From positions 7,564,001 through 7,628,000 of the forward strand of contig JAUCEF010000005.1 of assembly GCA_033558025.1 (NCBI GenBank): a stretch of DNA of 64,000 bases, read 5' to 3'. The stretch is from Phytophthora sp. 'mugwort' (Eukaryota > Oomycota > Peronosporomycetes > Peronosporales > Peronosporaceae). Below, piece after piece: positions 33,610 to 45,700 of the stretch. The position numbers and the translations under genes are program-made. The stretch's first letter is position 1; each line of letters opens with the position of its first letter. Below the pieces are notes generated by a model that saw nothing but the letters and a program-made list of their open reading frames with translations, ran no database searches and was not told where the DNA came from.

Positions 33610-34420
33610 TTGACTTGGTTGATGAGTAAGTGTTGGAATCTCAGGCGAGATGCGCGGCTGCACCACGTGGCCTTTGATGAAGTCAAGGAATCCCTTTTTA
33701 ACCCCCTGAAGTTTAGGCTGAACAGGACGCTATTTTGAACTCGTGAGCGATTTACAGTACATTGTACAGTAGATGTGGTCTCTTCTTCAACGTCTTACGT
33801 GTAAGTCTCCGCCCTCTCTTTGCAAGATTCGTTAGTCGCGGTAATTGCTACTCCCGACACCATTGCCGAAGTCTAGGAATCAAAAGTGAAGATGTGCACT
33901 TGTGTCACCCGCACGTCTGTCTGCCCACCCTACATCACAGACTCCTCGACTTTTAACTTAAAACTTTTTCTTACTGATTGGTTTGTCCTGGCAAGCTCGA
34001 TGCGGATTAGGAGCTGGTACCTGTATAATATGGACTTACGGGCGGTTGAACGTATTTTTCTGATCACTGGAGCCGGGTATCCCAGTACTTTCACATTTCT
34101 GACGTCAATACGATCACTTGACTTAAGATTCTAGCTGGTCGCTCAATTAGATGCTGCGAGACGCTCAGTGCGCGCACTTTCAGAGTAAAATGACTGCAAG
34201 TCCTGCCACTGCTATGGAAAGCGTCTGATGTATTCAATGGAGATCGATACGACGGATTTAGCGTTGTGTACGTGGTTGTGCGGGCGATGTTTTGTGCGAT
34301 TGTCCAAAATTAGACTTTCTGACCTATTCGCCAAACCGCACATCAAACCAACTGATTGACCAAAATTCTTGCCAAGTAAAACAGCATTTGTTGTCGAATT
34401 TATACGCCCATTCAACATTT
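33610..34420. other. Gene-free stretch
   Basis: Upstream region of the transporter and AT-rich spacer. Only short frames without protein character. Confidence 0.4.
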
Positions 34421-34590
34421 AGTGTATGCTTTACCGACGTTTTCCTGTTGTAACGGCCGTTTTGTTATAAGTTCTGTAGTAATTTAGCCAATTAATGTTA
34501 TTATGATATTACTAGTATTAGTATGCTTTACCGACATTTTCCTGTTGTAACGGCCGCATTGTTATAAGTTCCGCAGTAATTTAGCCAACC
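34421..34590. repeat. Tandem direct repeat of a transposon-like end
   Basis: Two copies of about 70 bp (34421-34490 and 34520-34588) share tatgctttaccgac(g/a)ttttcctgttgtaacggccg and, further in, gttataagtt(c/c)(t/c)g(t/c)agtaatttagccaa. An inverted copy of the core lies at 35430-35455. Confidence 0.85.
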
Positions 34591-35455
34591 ATATCACTCT
34601 TAAGTAGATAGTGCAAATATTTCCTGTTATTAGGACAGAGCTTGAGTTGCAGTAGAACAACCAAAGCTAGCATGAATTGATTGGTAGAAAGTTGCAAACA
34701 ACCTGCCAGGACACTACGTATAGAAAAGCCAACCACTTCATTATTATCTGCGATCGCGAATGCGCCGACCCCGACAAGGATGTCCGGGTCGGACGCGTAA
34801 GCTACACGTTAGTAATACACAGCAAACGCAGCGGATAGTTTGTATGACGCCGAGGTCTTGCTCTACCTCGGCATATACAGAAACGCATGCCCTAGTACTG
34901 CAGTCGTTGTCGAGCGATAACCATGCAGCCTGCGTGATAATTCATACAGTAACGTCATGGACGAGAGATACACCAATGAAAATAACCATAGAGCGCCTGT
35001 TGGAGAACGTACCTGATTGCATGGAATGGAGGTGGCGCCACAATTGCAAGGTAACATGTGCTGCCGTGTCCAGCCTCAAGCCATCCAAGCCAAGTCCCCG
35101 GGAGCTGTTTTGGCCCCGCCCGTCACGGTTTTCTTCCTAAGGTGCTATCTACAATATGTAAGAACAAGCTGAGAGCAAGGAAGACTCCACGACAGCGCCG
35201 AGTTGTGTACTTACCGTCTCGCATGCCGGATCCCGTCCGTGCCTTCACGCGCGTTACGGCGCGGTCGCAACGGACGGCGAGTCCACAAGCGGCTCTCCTG
35301 GCTTTCCTGCGAATGTGTGTGCCCGCATAAAAAAACGCAAGACAGTTAAGATGCGTTTAAGTACAATGCATTTGAGTATGTGAGCCACAGTTTTAAAAAC
35401 CTAGCCCCAGATGCATATGGGGTTGCCGTTATAACAGGAAAATGTCGGTACACGT
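34533..35455. mobile_element. Non-autonomous DNA element with 26 bp terminal inverted repeats
   Basis: TACCGACATTTTCCTGTT-G-TAACGGC at the left end and its reverse complement with a single G/A difference at 35430-35455 bound about 0.92 kb. The interior has frames of 90-126 codons on the + strand without recognised domains, and matching fragments of structure only. A target duplication could not be identified, partly because the left end is itself tandemly repeated. Superfamily unknown. Confidence 0.55.
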
Positions 35456-35459
35456 TTTC

Positions 35460-36140
35460 AAGCATTTTGCATATTAAGCGATAGCGCATGTTAAAATTTG
35501 CATATTATGTTAGGCATTCAGTTTAAACTTACTTTTGTATTTAATGTTTCAAATCACCGTTTACCCTAGCCCTCTCAAGGATTGATGGCATCGCGGTCTT
35601 GGGTTTTGCTTCGTAAAGGCAGTCGCTACGCTTCTGCTAGGAAGATTCTAAGTTCGGCCCGCTACAGTGCTCGGCTCGCTGGAAAGCTCGGCGTGGGCCC
35701 GCCTCCGTAAATTTTGGGTGGCCCTGCTTCGCGGGAACCCCGCGGGGGTTTGTTGTGGCTACACGCGCTCGTAACCGCTCTCCTCCGTTGGTCGTTTTAC
35801 GAGACTTTCATCCCCTCGTTTTCCAGTCGGGTGCAGCAATCACGATTGGGCGAATCGCCCCAATACAATCTCTCACGTCTTTTTGATCATGCCGGGTCGC
35901 TATGAATTTAATCGTACGTAACGGTGTGCCATAGTAAACACAAGTGATTCACCGATATTGCGTGATTTGCTGCGTGATTGATTCGATAAATCGCGTGGGA
36001 TGTTTTTGTAGAAAGCAGAATAACATGCGAGATGCGGTGGGGCGTTATGATTACAAGATGTGTGCTGGGGCGCTGATGTTGTCGACCAAGGCATAGATAA
36101 ATGCCGAGTACTATTACAACAATATTCGCTATAAAAAGTA
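35460..36140. other. Gene-free stretch
   Basis: Mixed sequence with one GC-rich palindromic patch (cgcgggaaccccgcggg near 35728). No supported gene. Confidence 0.4.
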
Positions 36141-36149
36141 AACGTACCG

Positions 36150-37290
36150 CGATCTGTGAGTCATTGACGAATGACAGCCTTCAACCATTTCTTGTTCGGA
36201 GTTGATTTGTGAGTCGCTTGTGATAAGATGCTCCCTTATGCTCCGTCCATGTGAATATTGCACCGACCGAAGTCTTTTTTGAGCGTCGCACACAAATTAG
36301 TGAACCATCTTTCAAACGTATCACCGTCAAAAATTACCGTGGTAGTCGGAGGGTTCAAGAGTTCCTTACGCTTCTTAGTCGCTGAATTTCAATGCTCAAT
36401 CGACTCTTTGACGAACGCGCCATGTATTTCATTCTGAGATCGTGTTGAGCTTCCACTCTGTGTGTTGGCAGTGCAAGTTATTATACCTGCAGCAATCATA
36501 ACAATATATGCAGTAAAACAACATTAGAAGATCAGTAAAAAAAGTTACAGCTCACATAGCATCTGGGCCCCTTTCCGCTTTTGGATTTTCATACTTTGTC
36601 TTCTGTATACCACGTTTTGTTTGTGACGTGGTTGACATTGGCGTACGACTCGTCTAGAAAGACCTCAGGTCGGATTGGATTGTTGTTCGCACCTCGATTG
36701 GGAAGCTTACTTTGAAGATATGTCGCTGGAAACGCTACGTTGTTTTTCCTCTCAGCCAGAAAATTAGGATGCTTGTCCAGAATGTGGAAAAAGCCCATAC
36801 GCCGAAGCAGGCGACGCATGCTTCGCACAGGGATTTCTTCTTCTTTTCTATGACTTCTGCCACATGGTTTGCAACAAGTTGAGCTGTGATCGGCCGAGTT
36901 GCTTCATTCTCAGCAATCCCAAACTCGCGGATCACTCCTCTCAGATCAGGAGATTAGTACTTGCTTTGTCCACTGCGCTTCGTCTCAAATGACCCCCCAT
37001 GAACTTCAACAAAAAAATTGCATACAGGTATTGATACTTAACTGTTAGCAAAATACACACCACTATAAATGAAAGCTCTTCGGAACCTCGTCGACATGGT
37101 CCCAGGACTTTTGTTCCAGTACGCCATAACGCGTCCGACGGTTGCCAGGCCTACGTCAAGGCATTCTGCTATCCGTTGACGGGTTTCCACGCCGCCAGAT
37201 CTTCCTGCATTTTCTTCGTTTGTGACATACTCATGAGCTTGGACAATCCTGCACTTTTTTTTAGGTGTGAGCGGTTTGCCACAGGGCATC
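36150..37290 (-). pseudogene. Second Tc1/mariner-type transposase remnant
   Basis: Minus strand. The N-terminus is GKPLTPKKKCRIVQAHEYV and ETRQRIAECLDVGLATVGRVMAYWNK (37289-37090). GIAENEATRPITAQLVANHV lies near 36870-36930, and the RRLLRRMGFFHILDKHPNFLAERKNNVAF part near 36720-36820. The catalytic block RPEVFLDESYANVNHVTNKTWY lies near 36610-36670, followed by SKSGKGPR near 36550-36580. Further on only DYHGNF-like (about 36340) and TSDSQINSEQEMVEG-like (about 36180-36230) pieces remain. It is a different family from the copy at 16-17 kb and inactive. Confidence 0.62.
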
Positions 37291-37464
37291 CTTCTGCAAA
37301 ATGTTGCACTCCCTTCCGACCAAAAATATCGACGCTCCCTAATTTTGTGCTGGTGTTATTGAAGAGGTTATGCGGAGCTGAGACGAGTTAGATGTTCATT
37401 TTGGTGGTGATGTTACTTAAGCGTTGTATTAGAAGATGGATGGCCCGTCCACTTGGTGTAGTCA

Positions 37465-37830
37465 CACGATCTGGTGTGGCCACACACACTAGGTACGGAT
37501 CGCACTTAGTCGAGATACATCATTAGGTACGAATCGCATAAGAATGAGGGGAAAAAAAGACGGTGACTTAAGAGAGGATTAATTAGGCAGATTACAGTTA
37601 GTAGGAACTTGTGAGCATGCTAATAAAGGCTCACATGTCAGTTTAAATCTAACCTAAAAGTTCACAAGCCGTGGGAATCCCGTCCCACGGACCATAGGAA
37701 AGCCAGGCTTTCCTCGTTCGAATAGAAGACAGAGACGAAGGAGTCTGTCTCAGTTAGAGGCTACGCTTCCTAAAGCCAGGGTGCGTGTGACACTCCCGTT
37801 ACAAGAGTAGTTACCTAACTACCAAGAGAC
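37465..37830. other. Chain of hairpins, possible structured RNA or solo LTR
   Basis: Successive short inverted repeats: gtgtggccacac (about 37470-37482); tgtgagc/gctcaca (37610-37616, 37629-37635); ccgtggga/tcccacgg (37669-37676, 37683-37690); aggaaagcc-a-ggctttcct (37696-37714); agacag/ctgtct (37727-37732, 37745-37750); gtagtt-acct-aactac (37807-37822). A 'taggtacg(g/a)atcgca' direct repeat lies at about 37491 and 37524. There is no coding frame. It could be a structured transcript or an LTR; neither can be decided by eye. Confidence 0.4.
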
Positions 37831-37879
37831 TGACGAGCACTCGGCGCCTGGAAAGAGCACTGTTTTTGAGGTCGTTCGT

Positions 37880-40190
37880 GAACTGCCCCTTCGCTTGATT
37901 AAATGAGGCATTATACTTAACGTTATTGTAGGCGAGGTGGTGGCTTTAATCTGTCGCGGTGCCTTCGAACTCCAAGCTGTATCGTCAGGGCTTCGAGAAA
38001 AATGAGAACTGAGCTAGTGCCTTAACTATATGCGACGGGATACCTTCTCACACACTCTAGTGGCGGTGATTTCATTATACTGATGACCGAAAGTATAATA
38101 TAGGTTTCGCATAACAACACACGTGTAGAAGCAAGTTGTGTAGTACTACCTCCGTCCCACAAGAGATTTAACATTTCACTCTATTTGCGTGAGACTTCAC
38201 ACAAGAGGCTGCTGAGCTATTGAAACTAAATTTGAGAGCCGAAAGTATGCCATGCACGCGGTGAAGGCGGCACAGTATTAACGGTAACGCAGATGAAGAT
38301 AATACAAGCTGAAAACAGCACCTTAATAATGCCATCACAAGAAATTACGCCACGCAGCGAGTTCGAGGCCAATTCCTCATCCGCTTGCATTGGCGTGAAA
38401 AACAGACTCTCGTGCTGTATTTTAGCGATATTGCGCCTGGCAGCTTTTCTTCCATTCGTCAGAGCAGGCTTTAGAAAAAAAATTAAACCAACCCGGACTT
38501 AATTGGAAGATAACATAACGCTAAAACAATTATTTTTTTTTTTCTTACCATCCCCAAGGGGTAACAATTAGACTAGCTTTTCTGACTACTAATCTAAAGA
38601 ATTACCGCTCCTACACAACAATCTCATTCTCATGTTTTCAATTTTAGATTTTTTTCAGATTTATAACCGTCCGTATGCTGGATACCAATCACATCCATAT
38701 TCTATATTTTCTGTCTTGGACATGGCAATCCCCTTTTGACACATCGCGGGCTGGTGGCTCGCTTAAATTCGCAGTTCTATACTTTCGGGGTAAAACGCTT
38801 AAACTCGCAGTTCTATACCTTCGGAGGTAAACTTGCAGGCTAGTGTTGTATATGTAGTGAATTGAAATTATGGGGTTAATGGGTACAGCTTTGCGGTTAG
38901 CAAGATACTGTAGCAAGAGCAGCACTGTACAAGCACCATGCCAGCCCACAGAATTTGCGCTTATCCGCCTTAAAGAATTGTTGCTGTTCCTATACGGCCA
39001 TTTTTTTTTCCTGTACTTAGGCTTACAAAGAAAGTAGCATTTCGTCCGCCAGCGCCCGCTGAACAACCAAGAAAGCTAGCCGTGAGAACTCGCCAACTAC
39101 TTATTGTCTGTGCCGCTGGTTCTACCGTTACAAGGTACAGGTCGAACGAAAAGTTGTAGTCAATTGTTCTTGTGAACTGGACATCAAAGATTGCCATTGT
39201 CAACAAGCCGCGGCAAGTTTACCTGATAGTGTCACGCGTAACATCGCGAGATGCATTATTTTTACAATAACTCATTACACAAGAACTAGCTGCATGGGCT
39301 CAACCCCCAGCAAATGCATTGAAGAAGGAAAATCGTCTACTTCAGCGCGTCAATAATAGCAGATTGGTACTCCAATAATTAAGCAAGATCCTTGCTAGCA
39401 ACTTGAATAATTTTCTTCCTTCAGCTTGTCCCTGGTTGAACGACCTGTGTACCAAGTGCATGAACTCATCAGCAACCTGTCCAGCATAGCGTCGTTACCA
39501 TAAATCGTAACCCCATAGTCAGCAGCAAAGCGAAAGGTACATGGGGGTGTCGCTTGTAAGTGAACTGAAATGAAATATTTCACGAATGCAGCCTTGATGA
39601 CACGCCGACAAGCGACAATTCTTACGAACAGCGAATTATCTGCACCCCATGTTTATCGCTCTGACGAGGATTGCTATCGCAGTGTACCTGATCAGTACCA
39701 CAATCTTGGAAACTTCAAGACTCAATTTGCTACTACATCCTTAACGTAATTGTACGATCCACGAAGTCTACGATTGTGTGAACGGTAAGCTTGTGCGATA
39801 GATACGTTAAACAAACGTCGGCATCGGCCATTTACAATCGGAGTATCGAGCGAAGTATAATAAACGCAAGTCGTGCCCGTTGTCCGAGCGATCTCAGCCA
39901 CACAATAAATGATCGCGACGAGCATCAACGGGAGACACCGATGCGATAGAAAGCAGGACGGCCGCCGTCAGAAAACTCGAGTATTACACACACGAGTAAT
40001 ATATACTGACGTATCTTGAGATGGACTATACTGAATGCTACACGAATTAAGTAGCTCAGCTATCAGCAACCCGGTGAGTTCCTTAGTTTTACATCAAACT
40101 AGTTTTGCCCAAAACTCACAGCACTAGCCGAGAACTCCATTAGTATTGCAGAATAATCCCATGCGTAAGCTCGAACTCGTTTGATGGGGA
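37880..40190. other. Gene-free belt with minor repeats
   Basis: Holds a TACTACCTCCGTCCCA sequence at about 38145-38160 resembling Stowaway/mariner-type MITE ends (partner end not found), a 36 bp tandem duplication at 38760-38831 (cgcttaaa(t/c)tcgcagttctata), and a T13-16 run near 38530. No supported gene. Confidence 0.4.
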
Positions 40191-40355
40191 TCCCTTTATG
40201 AGCCTTCCCAACTTCAGCGGCATTAAACATATTCCCGACATCTTTATTGAATCTATCAACAGTGCAAAGTTTTGTCAGCTAACCACACAAAAAGTAATGG
40301 TTGAAATGTCTATCGAGCGGTCAGGCAAACATAGGCAGCTATTTCAGTCAGAGTG

Positions 40356-40368
40356 CCATTTCAAATCT
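40356..40368 (+). promoter_or_regulatory. Oomycete-type initiator of the membrane-protein gene
   Basis: CCATTTCAAATCT matches the YCAYTYYNCAWTTT initiator and lies about 35 bp upstream of the ATG at 40403. Confidence 0.55.
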
Positions 40369-40402
40369 CCAAAGTATTTTGTTTTGAATGCTCTGAACCA
40401 AA

Positions 40403-42234
40403 ATGGACGACATCCCTGTGAAGAACTCGAGCAAGAACTTACGAGCGAGCAACTTCTTTTCCCTGTCTCGTCCACTTCCCTGTTCATCGCGCACAACCGT
40501 CTCAACATGTGCATCTTCAGCGAAACTCGCTCTTCACACACTCGGCCAAGTCCTGCGCAACTCGTTCCTGTACATGGGGGTGGGATGGTTCTCCAGCTAT
40601 TGTTTCACTTTAGGCAACATTTTCACGAGTGTCCCACCGAGTCAACAATCACACGCGGAATTCAGTGCGGCCAACACTTCTTGGTTTTGGGGGGTCTTTT
40701 CGGCTTGTATGATCATCATCGTGTCGGCCAGATTACTTCCGGAACAATTTGTGGGACTTCCACTCAAGCAGCTCGCCTCGGTAGGTCCTGTCATGTCAGT
40801 GACGCGAAGACTAACTTGGCTCCAGTGTATCCACAAATTGTTAGTACCAATGACTCCTCACCTCGTGTTAGGAGCGACTGGTGCTATCGGTGGCGACTTT
40901 TTTGTCTACTCCATTATGCCCGTGAGCTGGACAAAATTCAAGCCGATCTTGTACATCGCCGCCTTCTGGGGGTTCTATACCATGATCATGGCCGACGTGT
41001 ACGCACGGCGTATCTTTCAAATGGAAACCGTGCGGGGCATCGTCGCTAGTGGCCTCAGAGTCTACTCTGAGAAACAGCGTTCAAGCGTTACAACAAGAAA
41101 AACTACGAGAAAGATTCGTCCACTTGCAGATCAAAAGAAGCCTCAACGCTGTTGGATCCCGTCACCATATCGCATCCTTCGTGTATTCCGTCAAAATCTT
41201 CCGGTCGTAGTCATGGTATTAATTGCCGTCGTGTATGTGCATGCACTCAGTCAATTCCTCCATTATACGGGTCCGTGGGGGATATTTGCATTCGCTTGTG
41301 CGAGTATCGCATTAAAACTCATGCTACAGGAGCTTGCGAAACGTATCATGCTTTCAGTGCGTCGGCCCGTTTCGAGACGAGTGATGGTCGCTTTCGTTTC
41401 CACGCCAACAATTCTCGTGGATACCCAAGTGCGCATGTTACTACTTCGCCAGGATAGTCTCAATGTTTCTGTGGTCGGTACCGTGCTACTAGCTGCCTTT
41501 GAGATCATGGTTCGAGCTGTCAAGTCCAGGATTGTACATCGTCAAACATGCCAGCCGATCACAGGTCGAATCATCTCACAGCGACGATCTTTGTCGACAA
41601 ATCCATTGCCTGCTTTAAGGATACTTTCGGGTCGAAATGTAAAGCCAACGCACGTTCTGCCGATGAGAATAACCACGGACGCGACAAAGAACGGGGATGC
41701 TACTCGGTCACGTGCGTACTCAATGAGCGGTGAAGCGTCAGTTGAATACAAAGCCAGGAGAGATGCCGAGGAGCGACGACGAAAGATCCGCCTGCTCCAC
41801 GCGGGTGAAATTTATGCTGATATGTACGCAGAATACATTGCGATCGGATGCTCGCACGCCATCCTCTTCTTCTACAGAAGTCATCCTCAATATGAATTCA
41901 GTCTCCTGCTGTCAGCGTCAGCTGACCAAGAAGATGGGTCTACAGAAGTGTTCCAAGGGGATCAACAGCTTCTCTCTTTGGGGATTCTTCAAATGAGTGT
42001 GGAAGTTGTCGTGGACTTTTTGGCGTGTGTATTGGAAGCTTCTCAGGGCGTCGAGCTCACCACTTTTAGTCAGAATGACCCATTCCTCATTTTCTTTCTG
42101 GCTATGTTGACTTTCTCCAACGTCGCCATTTCTGCTGGTATGTACATGCGATAGCGTCGCTCATCAGTCTGCTGTCTGTTGCCGTAGGGACCATGGTTCT
42201 AGCCACTTTTGAAAGAATTGTTGAATCCACATAA
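40403..42234 (+). CDS. Multi-pass membrane protein, unknown function (2 exons)
   Basis: Exon 1 is 40403-42137 and exon 2 is 42188-42234, joined across a 50 bp intron (GTATGT...CCGTAG), giving 593 aa. Reading through instead would stop after five intron-encoded residues, whereas splicing extends the last hydrophobic segment (SNVAISAG-TMVLATFERIVEST). About ten hydrophobic segments can be seen (roughly residues 50-72, 92-112, 151-172, 178-200, 267-310, 354-370, 478-493, 525-545, 560-585). They are separated by basic loops (KTTRKIRPLADQKK; EYKARRDAEERRRKIR). No family was recognised; it resembles multi-pass proteins found in several copies in oomycetes. A decayed copy of its 3' part follows directly. 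Probably a membrane transporter or receptor-like protein, which is a guess from topology only. Confidence 0.72.
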
Positions 42235-42369
42235 ATTAATCATACTGCATTCCGTGTCGAGAAGACTTCGGCAAAGCCATTCAGCAAGCAAAAATGAGAA
42301 GAGCACCGTCGAAAGCGTCGAAAAACTGCTAGTACATGTCGATATTCGCGGAAAATTCATCGTCCGTGG

Positions 42370-42640
42370 GCGATTTTTCTTCTTCAGTCACAGTGCATGT
42401 TCACCCGTTTCCTTACTATGTCAAAGGATTAAACAGTCAGCTTTAGTGTGATTAATTCAACGTCCCAAGAACAAGACCTGTCGAAATGAGCGTCGAAGCG
42501 GTCGTTTGATTTCTTAGCTTGTTCGAGAGGTTGGGAGTGGATTTTACGGGTATAACTTAAATGACCCTTTCTTCATCTTCTTTACTGGAAATGCCGACTT
42601 CATCAAACGTCTCAAGTTTCGTCGACATGTGCCATGCACC
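42370..42640 (+). pseudogene. Decayed tandem copy of the 3' end of the membrane-protein gene
   Basis: The segment 42484-42620 aligns with 41994-42130 of the gene before it (ATGAGYGT-GAAG--GTCGT, AATGACCC-TTC-TCATTTTCTTT-like blocks). In translation MSVEAVV...FLSLFERLGVDF...MTLSSSSLLEM...SNVSS follows the gene's MSVEVVVDFLACVLEASQGVE...NDPFLIFFLAMLTFSNVAIS. Stops and frame changes are present. A weaker match (FFFFSHSACSP against ILFFYRSHPQ) extends it to about 42370. It is a relic of a tandem duplication. Confidence 0.6.
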
Positions 42641-42727
42641 AGGCTACCTCTCAACAGCAAAGGTGGGTTTTCCAACAGTAGTTAGCACCTTTTAACTTAC
42701 AGAGTTCCCGTACGTCGCCAAAATTTT

Positions 42728-45700
42728 TTAAAGCCAAGGAGCCCACCCTGGAAAGAGCTTGCAATGATTATGTGGATCCTGCGCTGCACTTATGAGCAGC
42801 TTCACCTGTCCTTCGATGCTAAGTGCGCTGCCATTTGGATCCTCATATCCCTCGAGTTTTTGCTTGACTCGGATTAAAGCTCTGGCTGCAGCATCCGTGC
42901 TTCCAGGCTCCGCGTGTATCTCCTCATCGAGTTGTGTACCATCCGTGCGAACAGTTTCGTAAACAACACTGCTGCTTCTGGAGCGGCTTGGGCTCCGCGA
43001 GCGCATCGGCTTTGTTCGTCCTTGTTCACCCTCTTGAATTCGTAGAGCTTTCAAAGGTGAAAGGGTCCAGCGATACAGCGGGTCGTGCACGAAAACCTCA
43101 AGAATTGTGACAACAGAAGCACTCTTCTTGCGCAATAGCTGGAGTGTCGCTTCACAGCAGCGGCAAAACACACCGTCCACGCCTGAGATGCCCATGCCGT
43201 CCACCATGTCACGTGTGAGTCGGAAAGGAACCGTTTCTGGTGTGTACAAAGCCATTCCCTGATCAAACACGACGCCAAAATCGATGTGTACAAGTTCTCC
43301 AGTCTCTTCGTGAATCAGAATATTCTGCGAGTGGCGGTCTCCAATGCCCAGAATATAGCCGACGATGGATGTGACAGCTGTACTTTGAACGTATGCCAAT
43401 CGACGGTGGTACCATACCGCTGGATCAGGGAATTTCTCCAAGAAAAAGTGGTGAAAGACTGGTGTAAAATTTGCCTGAATCTCCAAAAACGCCGGTAATT
43501 TCTCCGTTGCATTTTTCAGGTATTCACGACATTTTGTATGTTTCCATTCATGAGGATGATACCGTTCATGAGCTGACAGTCTTTTGGACGTTCGGCCAAC
43601 AAGATACGACCCCCAAGGTACCGTGTTCTCCACCCACTCTAGCACCCCTGCGATGGGGGATAGCGGCACGACTCGGTAAGTGCGTAGGCGCAGTTTTCGC
43701 TTACGAGTCGCTTTTTCCTCCGTTAAAAATTGATTCATTGTCTCAAACACTTGCTCGATGACAAGGTCTTGCCGAGTGTCGTCTTGGCCCTTCACCAGCT
43801 GCTTGTAGGGCTGGCCATCCGAGCCATAGCAGTAAATAATCTTTGGTCGATGAATGCCGCTATCCGTGATGGAGAATTTCGGTTCGAAGGAATACATACG
43901 TACCACATTCGAGTAGTCCATGTCAGCTTGTGGCGCAATAGTTGAAGTAAGCACCGCCGGCATTACGCCTGAATCTCCACGTCGTGCCCGACTTCGCAGA
44001 CACTTATCAAAAGGTATTGATCCAGACCCCGCCGAGTTTGTCTCAAATATTGGCACTTTCGAAAGAGGAATCTTTTCCTTCTGGCCGTGATGCTCACTTG
44101 TGTCAAAGAGGGCTAATTGAATGTATGCATTTGCCATACTGTCGAGCGATTCAAGCAGTTCCCGCTGTTCCGTCTTCATTAACTCGGTCAAATACACTCT
44201 CGCACCTTCAGCTTTTGCATCACCAACGTTTGCTCGAAACTGTAGCGCACCTTTTCCTTCAACATCCCCACTATTTTTCAGTGCAATCAATTGCACAAGC
44301 GTGTGGTGTGGGTGTTGCACGCTCAGCTTCATCACCAGTATACGGAGAGCTGTTTGGAAAGTTCCCATATCACTAGAGCTGCTTATACGCGAGATGATCT
44401 GGTACGATAGTGGCACGAACTTGTAGGAAGGAACCACGTCGATAACCTCCTCGATGACGACCCGGTTGATATCGGCTTTACGCTGATTGTTGAACCATAG
44501 CGACAGTACACGAAAGACGATGTCCAGCTCCGCTTGTGACGATAGGGTCAGCCCTTTGCCATAGCTGCAAAGGGCACCAACTAGGAATTGATCCACTGAG
44601 GCTTCCACTTTGGAACGTTCATTCATATCGTGAATAACTTCTTTGTTCAGAGCATGGATATGCGCTCGATTCTCATTCTGCATTGATTGTTCCATCGCTT
44701 GCAGTTCTTGCAGTTCATAGTGCCGAGCTTGCACCACGTTTTTGCCTGTCAGCCACTCGCGCGACGTCACTCGACTACTTACTTGGTGATACATGGCAGC
44801 CATGAATTCGGCTAAGGCAAAATGTGCCTTCGCTGCATCTCTTGATCGCTCTGACACGACGTCAGTATCCATATTGCTGACAATCTCCGTAGCTTTTTGA
44901 AAAAAGTCTTCAAGAATAACTTGCGAGCTTTCTGAGCGCTGAGAGGCAATCCATTTGCCTGTTATCGTCAACACTTTGACTTGCAACAACTGCAACGAGG
45001 CCACTTCAGTTGCTGAAAGAGATGAATCTTGTAGATATGCCGTCAACTCGGAGGATACTTTTTTGCCGGACCATATTGCACTGCGAGACTCCTGTTGCTT
45101 CCACAACAGTTTGGCTTTCTGTATTCGCCACTGTATTTTCTCATTGATGTTCAATGATCCACATGCATCAAGCTGCTCGAGTTTGAGTAAGGCTCTGTAA
45201 GCCACTGCTATCCGTCCAGCTTTACGACTGAGCGAAGTGAGGTCCAGATACAACTTCGTGATCACCTGCGCGCCGTCTGACGGCTTTGCTACCTGAAGTA
45301 GGATTTCTTCGAGTGCTAGCAGATTTTCAGCTTTGTCGAAGTCGTTTTTAATCTGTCCGCGTCGCTGTTGCCAGCGTTCAAGCAACGGCATCGCTGTCAA
45401 TGATTTCACTGGTGAGACCACTGACGCTTCATCTAGCAATGAATATGGTCGGAATCCTGCCGACGTTGCTGCTGCGAAAATTGGCGTCTTTCGCGCCGGG
45501 GTCGACTCTCGAATATGATCTGCCAGCTCTTCAATTTCGTGGATAGCCTGCAGATGAACCAGTGCCGCGTAGGAATCTTTGGTGCTCTCAAACGAGTGTA
45601 AACTCAGCTGGATAGATTGCAAAATCTGCTCTTTTGCGTTTGTCGTCACGCGTTTAAAATGCGCGAAATCACCGTGAGCTATTGCTCGCAAACCTAGAAA

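Noticed and set aside
34760..35330. 126- and 90-codon frames inside the TIR-bounded element as a transposase
   Set aside because: No catalytic motif or recognisable domain, and the two frames overlap each other.
16000..40000. CRISPR arrays or bacterial defence systems
   Set aside because: No regularly spaced direct repeats and no bacterial gene signatures. All repeats found are transposon-like.
40198..41049. 283-codon + frame overlapping the membrane-protein gene
   Set aside because: It is a shadow in another frame. The frame from 40403 has membrane segments, an initiator motif and a sensible splice end; this one has none.
42209..42451. 80-codon + frame after the membrane-protein gene
   Set aside because: Its first part is the terminal exon of that gene in another frame and the rest is the decayed tandem copy.
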